Source of the DNA: Mastacembelus armatus
Taxonomy: Eukaryota; Chordata; Actinopteri; Synbranchiformes; Mastacembelidae
Length of the DNA stretch: 64,000 nucleotides
Assembly: GCF_900324485.2 (NCBI RefSeq)
Contig: NC_046634.1
Span: forward strand, 3,117,501 to 3,181,500
Direction: 5' to 3'
Under the pieces are notes generated by a model. The model was given only the letters and a program-made list of their open reading frames with translations. It ran no database searches and was not told the origin of the DNA. Made by a program: the position numbers and the translations under genes. The first letter of the stretch is position 1. Every line of letters begins with the position of its first letter. Shown one piece after another: positions 11,059 through 21,500 of the stretch.

Positions 11059-11240
11059 CTTTTGGTTACAGTGAATGAGACATCAGGTATTTCTTGCACC
11101 ATTTACATTTGATGGTAAATATGCATTATTAGAAACATGTTGAGATTATTGGCCATCAGCTCCTGCAATAGCTCGTCTTTGAGAAAACTGTCCTCAATAA
11201 TCTCATAGGTTTTACCCATCCTCAGCCTCATACACCCTAC

Positions 11241-12460
11241 TGCACAATGTGCGTACTCTCTGTTCTTTCTATATTCTGTTTTAAAACAAAAATTTGTTGT
11301 TTTTCGTTTTTGCCGTTGTCAAAATGAAATCGGAGTAACAACAAAACAGAAAAACAAATCTGATTTTGTTGTTTCGTGTTCCGGTTTTGATCAGAGCTGG
11401 AAGTTTCCTATCTAGAAGAAAAAAGTGGCGGCAATTTGACGGATCAAGGTGAGAAAATTGCTGTTTTTCTGTCTCTTCCTGTCAAAGAAGACGATATGAC
11501 AGTTGACAAGCTTGGACTGATATTCCAGGTATTGTACTTCTCTGTAAAGTTTTAAAACACAACAATGATGTAAATTTCAAAGAAAACTAAAGTGGATATT
11601 TAGCTTTGGAGTTAGCCTGTTGCTAACGCTAAATAGAAATAGGATGTGAACATATTCCATCGATTTCATTATTTATGTTAAGTCTGTGTAAAATTGTTGT
11701 ATCAGAAATTTGCTATGTAGTAAATTGTTGCTGTAAAATAAGAAAATAATATGTATAAAAATGTAATAAGTAATTATAAATTTAAAATCAAATTGCAAAG
11801 TGCATATGTGGCATTGGGGGTCTTCCGTATGTTTCCCAGGGTATAATGCACATGGTGGTTTTCTCCAGTGTTGCATTAAGTTACAGTATTAACATTTTCA
11901 CCCCAGGGGTCTGTGCGGGACAAAAAAGGAAGAGACGAAGGTACCAAAGTGCTATAAGAGCCACCGACTTTGGCAGCAAAGTACATCCTGTGTTTGGACT
12001 TCATGTGTTGAATGTGGTGGGCAGTATCTTTTACTAATATTTTTAATAATATTTCTCAATTTGTTTACAAGTTTGACATGTTTTTAAATTACTTTATAAT
12101 ATTGCTTAAGTACAGTATTTTGCTATTATGGTTTCATTGTTAGATAGTTATTTTCAGTGTGAGTTATTAAGTTGTTAAACTAATGTACTTTAATCAAATA
12201 CCTAGAAATGATCTGTATGGGTCTCTTCAAAACAGGTCACAAAATGCTTCACCACACTATACAATTAGGTAGTACACATCAATAAGATATTGTACAAGTA
12301 ATCACATTTAAGTGTCATAAATAAAATGTAACACATTCATTTATTTACATTTTATTAAACCAATACATAGATCACTGCACTACAAGAATCAACCAGCAAC
12401 ATTTTTTAAAAATGGCCATAAAAATATCTTGTATAATGCTGATATTTACGAGTATTTACA
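11241..12460. mobile_element. Copy of the possible inverted-repeat element, right end replaced (unit 2)
   Basis: Matches 3310-4530 of unit 1 almost base for base, including the left inverted repeat. The right inverted repeat and about 290 bases beyond it are absent, replaced by the insert at 12461. Confidence 0.4.
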
Positions 12461-12867
12461 CATAAAGGGGCCAAAGCATTGTCTGATTTATGAACGAAGT
12501 TTCCCGTCAACCTACCCAAACTCCAGGTGTCCACCCGGAAGCTGATATGTCCCTTTGCCCGGTACGTTTCTCCGTTTCCCCAGGAGGACGCAGCCGGGGT
12601 GGGCTGAGTCTGTTACCAGGACCCCGACCCCAACTCCTGGACGTTTCACGGTTTTATTTGACATCCAGACAAACTCAAAAAAGAGCTCATGAATATAGCT
12701 AAGCTATGTTAGCTAAACAAACCGAGTGGAGTATCTCTCCAAGAGGTTTCAACTCCATGTACTTCCGTCTTCGCTTCAGAAATCGTTTGGGAGACCCGAC
12801 CCTCTTGTCGGTCCGTTTCTTAGAGTTTACTTGTATCACACAGGGTAGCGACAACATTATGGTACAG
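12461..12867. other. Unit-2-specific insert of unknown origin
   Basis: About 407 bases, clearly richer in G+C than their surroundings, replace the right end of the inverted-repeat element and following DNA of unit 1. On the minus strand a 52-codon frame runs from an ATG near 12858, with a basic patch (PKRFLKRRRKYME). On the plus strand there is a 70-codon frame at 12490-12702. I recognise neither. The base composition suggests a fragment of a promoter, first exon or another repeat. Confidence 0.45.
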
Positions 12868-12996
12868 GACTAGCAGGTATTATACCTGAAATAGTGTAAA
12901 GCCTAAAGCAAATCATTAGGTTATTTTAAATGATGGGTTATAGGTGCACCCTCTTGACACTTAAAAACGTTTTGGCTGGGTGGATGAACAGGTTGT

Positions 12997-13011
12997 GCTG
13001 CCATCTAGTGA
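12997..13011 (-). promoter_or_regulatory. CTCF-like motif, unit 2
   Basis: The same CACTAGATGGCAGCAC match as in unit 1, kept unchanged. Confidence 0.3.
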
Positions 13012-13179
13012 TAGCAGACCTACAGTGCAGGCAGTATTATGAAGCCCATTAATTGGGCTTTGTGTCAGAGTAGCAGAGATCCCACCAACATATAATAAAG
13101 CACTTAGCCTGGTAATTTCAGACCTTTAGTCATTATTGCATATTAGACTATTAAACTCCTGACTACTGAAGCAACCTAC

Positions 13180-13315
13180 AACCATCATCACAGTCAGGAA
13201 ATGGAGACCTGAGGTGCTGTTTCCCTAACAACAAACTTTGGATCACTAGTGACATCAAGGCAATCCTTAACAAGAAACAAGAGGCATTTAAAGATGGAGA
13301 CAGAAATATCACATT
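13180..13315 (+). mobile_element. LINE ORF2 fragment (unit 2)
   Basis: Duplicate of the fragment at 5095-5230, with the same WITSDIKAILNKK coding relic. Confidence 0.6.
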
Positions 13316-13407
13316 TCACATTTTAGGGGTGAAATTAAGGGTACATTGTCTAAAGGGTTTGCATATGAAGCTGTTTGAAAACCAAGACAGCAATTATAAA
13401 ACACTGT

Positions 13408-13958
13408 AATTTGGCAACTCATTTGGAACGGGTGGAGGAAAGTGTCAGGTGTGATGTGTGACAAAAGAGTATAAGCAAGAATGAAAGGAAAGGTGGACAA
13501 GACAGTGGTGAGAGCAGCAATGTTGTCTGGTTTAGAGACAGTGGCACTGAGACAAAGACAGGAGGCAGAGCTGGAGGTAGCAGAGCTGAAGATGTTGAGG
13601 TTCTCTCTGGGACTGATGAGGATGGATAGGATCAGGAATGAGGACATCAGAGGGACAGCTCATGTTAGATGTTTTGGAGAAAAAGCCAGGGAAGCCAGAT
13701 TGAGATGGTTTGGACATGTTCAGAGGAGGGACAGTGAATACATTGGTAAAAGGATGCTGAGGTTAGAGCTGCCAGGAAGGAGGTCTAGAGGAAGACCAAA
13801 GAGGAGGTTCTTGGATGTAGAGAAGGAGGACATGAGGATAGTTGGTGTGGGTGAGGAGGATACAGAGGATAGGGTTAAATGGAGGCAGATGATTCGCTGT
13901 GGAGACCCCTGAAGGGAGCAGCCCAAAGGAGAAGAAGAATTAATTTGGCAACTCATTT
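13408..13958 (+). mobile_element. 5'-truncated non-LTR retrotransposon tail with target-site duplication (unit 2)
   Basis: Duplicate of 5323-5873. The same 17-base target-site duplication sits at 13408-13424 and 13942-13958, around the same reverse-transcriptase C-terminal tail. Confidence 0.85.
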
Positions 13959-14784
13959 ATCATTGATTTCTTAACACTAAAGTAATTTAATTTCAGTTGA
14001 TGGCAGTTTTTATGTTGACTGAGTGGTGCCTGCGTTGTCCTGGGTAAAACCTCCCTTCATTGACTGGAGTCAACACCTGGATTGTTAGCATGAGCCGCCA
14101 TGGGTGAAAAGTGAAGAGCAGCAAAATAAACCGATGTATTATGTCACAGATGGTCTTTGTGAGCTTCACTGTAGAAACATTACACAATTTAGCACCAAAA
14201 CAATACAAAAATGGGATCTAAAGAGCTCAACTATTCCTATATTCCTTTTGTTAAACTCAATTACATGCAACACCTGCATTTATGACCCAGTCCTATGTGG
14301 ACCTTTGTTCTTTTTCATTAGTCTAGCCTCATGATAATTCCTTTCCCCATCTGTGACGTAACTTGGCTCAGATAATCTTCTCCATATTACATTGTATTAT
14401 AACTCCCTGTTACCCTGTGTAGATGAACATGGTGCAGTTACTCTCAGACAAGGGTGTTGGTTACAGTTCAATCTATACAATTACAGAAAGCCTTACAAAG
14501 ACTAAAGCAATCCAGGGTGGGCTAAGGAAACCACTGAAGCAATGATAACTAAGATATAATTAACTGAAAACGTGAGTTCACTGCATAACAGAACTTAACA
14601 GACTGGAAACAAATGTCACTTGCACTTACAAAAGAAGCTTGCACAGCAATTCTTTGAAAATAGGATGTGGTTCAGGCCTACTTTTTTTTGCTATTATCAG
14701 TTGGTCATCATCAGCCCTGAAGAATCCAAATACATTACAGTAAATGAATTCATCACCAATTCATTTCCATTCTGAAGTCTTTCC
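13959..14784. other. Intergenic DNA upstream of cpo copy C
   Basis: Follows unit 1 closely until about 14620, then diverges. Compared with the DNA before copy B, about 200 bases are missing and both TATA-like boxes are gone or altered. No gene seen. Confidence 0.5.
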
Positions 14785-14792
14785 TGACGTCA
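14785..14792. promoter_or_regulatory. Palindromic CRE just upstream of cpo copy C
   Basis: TGACGTCA lies 15 bases before the ATG, as in copy B, although the DNA further upstream has diverged. Confidence 0.4.
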
Positions 14793-14807
14793 GTGAAGTT
14801 TCAAACA

Positions 14808-17800
14808 ATGAGTTTATTTCACAAAGTGACAATGCTGATCTTTGGGGGACTGAGCTTTGTGTTGCTGCTCTCAGCAGTGGGAGCAGCAGTGGGAGAGAGG
14901 TGAGTGTCATTCATGAAACAATTTACTGATGACTTTTTGTATTTCTTGGTATACAAATTCATGCTGTTACTTTACTCATAATGCAAAATAAGTATTATGT
15001 TACAGTATGTTATATTATTTGAAGTTGAAGAAATTCTATGACTTTAGATGACTTAAAATTAATTACCATAGTAGCTATTTTACTGTTTATGTCAGTTTTA
15101 GGCAAATTGCTAATTAACACAATATCTCTATGGTAAACTAAGAAAACCATGTCCTAACATGCACGTTAGGACTATTTTCTTATTCAGAGGGATCAGCTCC
15201 AGGTCCATAATCACCATTTTCTCCTGTTACTGATAATGTTTGATCAGTTTTACTGCTGTGTTCACAAACATTACTGATATAGTTAAACCTTCAGCTAATA
15301 TAGCTCCTCAGTTGACTGAGTCTTTTCTATTTATTAATATTTAACATCACTCTGTGTATTAAGATGTATGTTGTTCTATGGTGCAACATAGAACATAGTT
15401 CTTTACTGAGCCAGTACTTGTTTTATGTAAATAAAATGTGATTCCAGTGACACATGCAAACCATAACCTTTAACTTGTTCACAATTCACATCGGCCTTTT
15501 TGAATTTTGAATTATGTTACTGTAAATTTACGGGGGATCAAATATTCCTGCTGCAGCACTGATAGGAAATTGCTTCCCATGTGTCTCATGGATTTCCCAT
15601 GTGTGTGTTTGTGTGCAACAGAGTGGAGTATGACTACTACAAATACCATCCCATGCCTGAGGTAAGAACGCCTGATCACTGATCACACACATTAATTTGA
15701 CAGATGACTACACAGACATGCATACACACACATTTTAATGTGTACAAACACACTACAGATCACCAACTGGATGACTCAGATTGCAAAGGATCACCCTGAT
15801 GTTGTGACCATTGTGGACTATGGGCAGACCTATGAGAAGAGGACTATAAGCTTGCTTAAGGTAATCTACATTTTTTACTGCTTATTTCAGATCATATTCA
15901 GGAGGTTTATGTTTTATGTTTGTTTGAATTTGTCTTCCAGATTGGCCTTAATAGTGAAGCCAAAAAAAAAGCTATCTGGATGGACTGTGGTATACATGCA
16001 AGGGAGTGGATTGCTCCAGCCTTTTGTCAGTACTTTGTCAAGCAGGTAAGAGACATCTAGTAACTTAAAAAAACTATCAGTATCCTGCATGTCCTCCAAT
16101 ATATATAAGTTTTCAATTGTTCTCTCAAATCAGATCCTGCAAACATACAAAACAGACCCAAAAATGGAAAAGATGATGATGAACATGGACTTCTACGTCA
16201 CTCCTGTGCTCAACGTGGACGGCTACATGTACTCGTGGCAGGACAACACAGTCAGTGGTCACATATATCAAATACCTTTTGTGGGGTTGTGCTTTGGCTC
16301 CAAGCACTCAGGCCACTTATAAACAGGATATGAGAGAATGATTAAGTCTGCTGAGGCAGTGGCAGTTAAGTTAAAATGATCAGTGAAGTATTTCTGATTA
16401 GCAATATGCCCCGGATACTAAATCATCTCATTTTGTAAACAAGTTGAATGGAAAACCTCATATCAAACAGCTATCAAGGGCAGGATTTAATCCTGTACAG
16501 AAATGTCAAGAGCCCATTTTATTTATCTACTAAATTCATAGAATGATTAAAACCTTCTGATTTAACTGACTGACCATTTCGACCCTTTCAGACTCGACTG
16601 TGGAGGAAGAACATGTCACCAGGACCTTCAGGGTGCGACTGTAACGGGACTGACCTCAACCGCAACTTCAACGCCAACTGGGGCAGTGAGTGTTGTGGCA
16701 GTTTCTCATTAAAGCTTAGTATTACAATGCCATGCTCTTTATACAACAGTTTGGTATTGCTGCTAAATTTGATTCACATTTTCCATCTTTTGCTGCATTC
16801 ACAGCAATTGGAGTATCATTTGACTGCTGTTCTAATACCTTCTGTGGGAGCAGCCCCATATCTGAGACTGAGGCCCAGGCTGTGACCTACTTCGTAGGAA
16901 GCAGGAAGGAAGACTTCCTGTGTTTCCTCACCATCCACTCCTATAGCCAGCTGCTCCTGGTTCCCTACGGACACCCTGATTTCACCACCCCCAACTACAA
17001 TGAGCTGGTATTTACTCCAAAAACAGTAATGCATGTTTCATGCCTGAGAGTAAACATGCCCCCTAATATTGCATTTCAGGATAAACAGTGTTCATACGTC
17101 CTTATGGCCTAATTATGATCATCACTGCATGCTTCTACATTAATAAAGAAAATATCCAATAGAAACTGAGCTTATACAGAAGAAACTAGTAAATGAAGGA
17201 ATCTGTGTGTAACTGAGATGTATAGATGAAACAATGTGCTGTTACTGTGAAGTTTTTCTTAAGGGAACTGAAAAATCAGCAAAAGTCAAACTAATGCTAA
17301 TGTCTGCTTCCTCAGATGGAGGTGGGTTTGGCTGCAGCAGATGAAATTAAAAAGGTTCATGGGACACACTACACTGTAGGGACCCCTCCAGATGTATTGT
17401 GTAAGTAAATACATTCTTGCTGATCCACTGGATTTTAATTTAACTGCCACTGAAAATGAATTGGTTATGTGAGTGGAACTGTAAATGATAGGATTATTGG
17501 GTAGGTCACATAGGACAGCATAAATTTTGTAAACTCCTTTTACAGACGCCTTCTCTGGTTCGTCCAGTGACTGGGCTCGGCAGCAGGGGATCCCCTTCAG
17601 CTACACCTTTGAGCTGAGAGATAATGGGACATTTGGCTTTGAGCTTCCTGAGGATCAGATTAAGCCGAGCTGTGAGGAGGCCTATGAAGGAGCCCTGTAC
17701 ATCATCACCTACGCCCACGATAAGACCTTCAGTGGTGCAATGAACACTGTGGCCACAGCCCTGTGGACCATGCTGTTAGCAGTGGGTGTCACCACGAGCA

Positions 17801-17814
17801 CCACCCTTATGTGA
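14808..17814 (+). CDS. cpo: Carboxypeptidase O, copy C (specificity Arg255 replaced)
   Basis: Complete gene of 368 residues. Exons: 14808-14899, 15622-15661, 15759-15860, 15941-16045, 16134-16250, 16592-16685, 16805-17007, 17316-17400, 17546-17814. It has a signal peptide, no propeptide and a hydrophobic C-terminal tail like copy B. Zinc ligands, Arg127, Asn144-Arg145 (DLNRN), Tyr198, Tyr248 and Glu270 are all present, so the catalytic machinery looks whole. The S1' pocket differs: the segment reads [10 protein letters not shown] instead of [10 protein letters not shown], so Arg255 (residue 287), which selects acidic C-terminal residues in CPO, is Ser, and Asn250 is Phe. The change is in codon 17566-17568 (AGA to AGT). 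An active enzyme with a different residue preference is the natural reading. Confidence 0.94.
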
Positions 17815-18006
17815 GGCGGAAGAAAATGCTCAAGGGGAACTGCCTAAAGCATATATGGCAGTAACACACTATAGTAAGCTGTTCAGAACGTTTCATCTTT
17901 TCCATAAACTTCAGTGAATACCATATTGCAGGGGCAGCTGATCCATTAGAATAAAATCTGATCATAGCTGAATATCACAACATATAGTCAACACATTCTC
18001 ATACAG

Positions 18007-18012
18007 AATAAA
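18007..18012 (+). terminator. Polyadenylation signal of cpo copy C
   Basis: AATAAA about 190 bases past the stop. The 3' UTR is shorter than in copies A and B because about 230 bases are missing after 17850. Confidence 0.6.
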
Positions 18013-18519
18013 ATATTCAAATAAATTATATTTTTCTTGTGTTCATGTGTGTCTCATGTGTGACGTCCATTTTTTTCCTTGTCTATCTGATCATTAGGTA
18101 TGATCATGTAGCCAGATACATATGTTGTAGTGAGACAAACATATTTGCCCTAATCACTCAAAGGCAGAAGAAAGGTAGGTTCCCTCATGGTGAAGACATA
18201 TTTATTTTCACAGGGTGTTTGATGAGCAGCTTTAACCTTTTAGAAAAACTTCCATTCTGGCTTTTACTCTTCTGGCATTTTGCAGTTTTCCACCAACACC
18301 TGTTTTCCCCGCTAAACCTGCCTGGTGGCTCTGGCCCCGCCCAGTTCACCTATCCCTGCTCTCACCTGAGAGACAGCATTTTCATTCTTACCTCTTTACA
18401 TCTCTGGATCTTTCTCTCTCGTTCTGCTTTACATTTCTAGAAAACTCAGAGTTTCTTACCTGCTAACTATTTCTCTATTTCCTCTGTGTCTCCTTTTCAT
18501 TTTGTCTGAGAGAGCCAAC
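18013..18519. other. Unique DNA between cpo copy C and the TRIM gene
   Basis: The tandem unit ends here. The last 150 bases are pyrimidine-rich and probably hold the TRIM 5' UTR and promoter. No clear TATA box or interferon-response element was found. Confidence 0.4.
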
Positions 18520-21500
18520 ATGAGTGGTAAACTGTGGACAGAGGAGCAGTTTAACTGCCCTGTGTGTCTGGATCTCCCTAATGATCCAGTCACCATCCCC
18601 TGTGGGCACAGTTACTGTATGGCCTGCATCAAGGACTTCTGGAGCAAGGACGACCCCAAAGGCATCTACAGCTGCCCCCAGTGCCGCCAGACCTTCTGCC
18701 CCAAGCCCTCCCTATCCAGGAACACCATGCTGGCTGAAGCGGTGGAGCAGCTCCGCAAAGGGGCCCTCAAGTCTGACGTGCGGGATTCTATGCGTAGCGC
18801 CCGTGGTGTCACCTCCTCCTCATCAAAAGCCAAAGGGAAGCTGTCCTTATCTGCAGTGCTGTGTGACATGTGCAAAGGAGAGCAGCGAGCGGCAGTGAAG
18901 AGCTGTCTGGTGTGTATGAGCTCATACTGTGAAGCCCACCTGAAACCCCACCAGACTCAGAAGGCCCTGAAGCCGCATGAGCTCATCGCACCTACAGCCA
19001 ATCTGGCTGAGAAGATCTGCACCCAGCACAAGTACCTTCAGGAGTTCTTCTGTCGCCAGTGTAAAGTCTTCGTCTGCTGGCTGTGCACCAGCAACCAGCA
19101 CAAAGGCCACGAGTGTGTGTCCACCAAGGCAGAGCGCTTGGAGAAACAGGTAGGCAAGTAGGGATGTTGCAGTGGCTTTAGGCACTGTGATGGGACAGTG
19201 ATGGGCCATAAGTCATTTACCTGTGTACTGTTAAGTGATGCAATACCAAATATCAAGGTCAAGTCTTTTTTTAATAAAAAATGTAAAACTGTGTTCTGTT
19301 TCAATTACAGTGTAAGAGTCTAAGCCATTAAATGTCCATCACATGTTTGAGTAAAGTAATTAAGCTGTTTGCTGTTTGGCAGAAATTGGCCTGTTTGCAA
19401 TACAACCGTCCTTTGTCCACTGTGGGTTTGTGTGTGGGTGTTGTCATCCATTACTGCTGCTCCTTTTGTCTACGACTGTTGTTGTAGCCAGGCTGAGCAC
19501 ATTCCTAACCACATTCCTTTCCAGTCATGATGCTCCACCTTCTCATGGTGCCTTCTGCATCACACATACAGCTGTTTCCTTGTGCTTCTGTTCATCCTTG
19601 GCTGAGACTGATGTTTTTACATCTCCCCCTGTAGAAAGTGCTGTCAGAGATGCAGGCAGCAAATCAGCAGAGACTGAAAGACCGAGAGCAGGAGCTAAAA
19701 GACATGAAGAAGATGATGGAAGGGGTGAAGGTTAGTTGGCAGTTTTTGTCTTTCTTTTTGTTAACTTCCCCTAAGCTATTTCTTGACATGAAAATCACAT
19801 TTTCTCTAAATAGAAATTTCAGATAGGAGTGAAATGGGCCTTGCTGCATCTGTATTTTGGAATGCTGGGACATCATCAGCTTATTTTCTTCTTGTCTGTA
19901 TGTGCAGCAGTCCTCAGACAAGGTGCATGATGATACAGAGCAGGTTTTGCTAGATCTGCAGCGATCAGTGGAGCATCTGCAGGAGCTGCTGGAGGAGGTG
20001 CTGGATCAGGCCTCCCTGGAGAAGATGGGCCAGGCCCAGGAAGTTACTGACAACCTGGAGGCCGAGATCAAGGAGCTAAAGAGGAGGGACACAGAGATGA
20101 AGGACCTGGCCCACTGTGAGGACCACATCCACTACCTGCAGGTAAGCTGGGCCAAGATGTTTGTCAAGGGATACAGGTTGTACTGGAGGGTTAGACCACC
20201 ATTATTAAATCAGATCCCAGTAGTCCATAAGACAGGGATTCAAATCTGAATGCATTTTCTCTAAAAGTGAAACTAACCAGCATATTTTCCTTCAGACATA
20301 TGAGTCCATGTGCAATCCTCTGGAGTCAGGGGACCTGCCCCCTGTAGTGGTCAATCTGGAAGCTTCCTTTGACCCTGTAAAAATTACCATCCTGGACCTG
20401 AGGGAACGAGTGGAGGACCTGTGCAACAAGGAGCTGGGCAAGATCACCAAACAAGGTCTGTTGATAAAGTTAACTTATTGCATACCTTCTCATGTTTTAT
20501 TGTTATTCATATTATTGTGTATTCTTTTCCAGTCAATGACACAACACTGTTCACTTTGGGCGACTGTAAGTTCAAATTATTTCAATATCCAACACGGTCA
20601 TAACTGAAGTTGTAGTTGTGTTGAGCCTTCTGGCATAACATTGACTTTGTATTATTTTATCCAGCCAGCCGTCTTGGAGGGCAGAAGGGAGGGATTCGAA
20701 AATGTGAGCTTTGTATTTTTCTTACTTGATCCGAATATGTTATAGGACTTCAATTTCCATGATCCTAAAACACAACTTTTAAACTTCTCCTTTTTCCTGC
20801 AGTGTTTTCTGGTCTGGCATCCCGCAGTCGTTCACCGGGTATGTTCAGAGTTTTTTTCTATGATCCCTCATTTTATTTTTAACTTTTGCATTTTTTTTAT
20901 ATAAATATTTGTGTGATATATATAAGATTTCCATCATGTTTTACAGCTCCTTCACCCGTTATTTCAGTTGGATCGCTGAGTACAGACAGACGAGGACTCG
21001 GTACAGTACCCTGACTCATTATACTATATGTAATAATATTAAAAGTAATTCTATATGCAGTCCATATCAAAGATTACACCATTCTGTTTTTTTTTTTTTA
21101 GGCATAGGCCTTAAAAGTCAAGACGTGAGGAGCAGAGACACACCACAAGGTTAGCCTGTGTGTGCTACTGAATGAAAAGGAAAACATTTCTGAATTAACA
21201 CCAACCCCGTAGTGTTAGTCACTATTATGGATGGTGTAGCTTTAAAATTGCAGGATTTCTTCCTTGTTGCAGACAGAGGAAACATGAGCTCATCCAGACC
21301 TCGGGACAGGCGGAGGAGAGAGGAGAGAGAGACGGGTAGGTTCATTGCACTTTGCCTGGCAGGACGTCATGTTGGATGTGATTTAAAATATTTATCTCAG
21401 TCCTCAGTGGCCCCAAGATTAGGGTTTGTTGGATGGTCCTGACACTGATCATAACCCAGCCATGATCTAACATGTAATTCCAAAACAGTGAGGGAGACCA

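Larger units (their letters stand above)
1..18012. repeat. Tandem segmental duplication carrying cpo (units 1, 2 and partial 3)
   Basis: The sequence at 1 recurs at 7621 and again at 15691. This defines unit 1 (1-7620), unit 2 (7621-15690) and a shorter unit 3 (15691 to about 18012). The first 800 bases of units 1 and 2 differ at only about one position, and unit 3 is nearly the same there. Units 1 and 2 stay alike through the cpo 3' UTR, an antisense NUDT15 remnant, a possible inverted-repeat element and the same LINE insertions. Unit 3 stops after the cpo polyadenylation signal and runs into unique DNA before the TRIM gene. Length differences come from unit-specific replacements at 8664-8849, about 9320-9475 and 12461-12867. 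Shared LINE insertions show that these landed before units 1 and 2 separated. Confidence 0.97.

Noticed and set aside
18039-18440. Open frame of about 130 codons before the TRIM gene
   Set aside because: No ATG start or domain. It overlaps likely TRIM promoter and leader sequence and is hydrophobic only because it is T-rich.
18440-18470. GAAAACTCAGAGTTTC before the TRIM gene as an interferon-response element
   Set aside because: Spacing does not fit GAAANNGAAA or its complement, so I do not call it.
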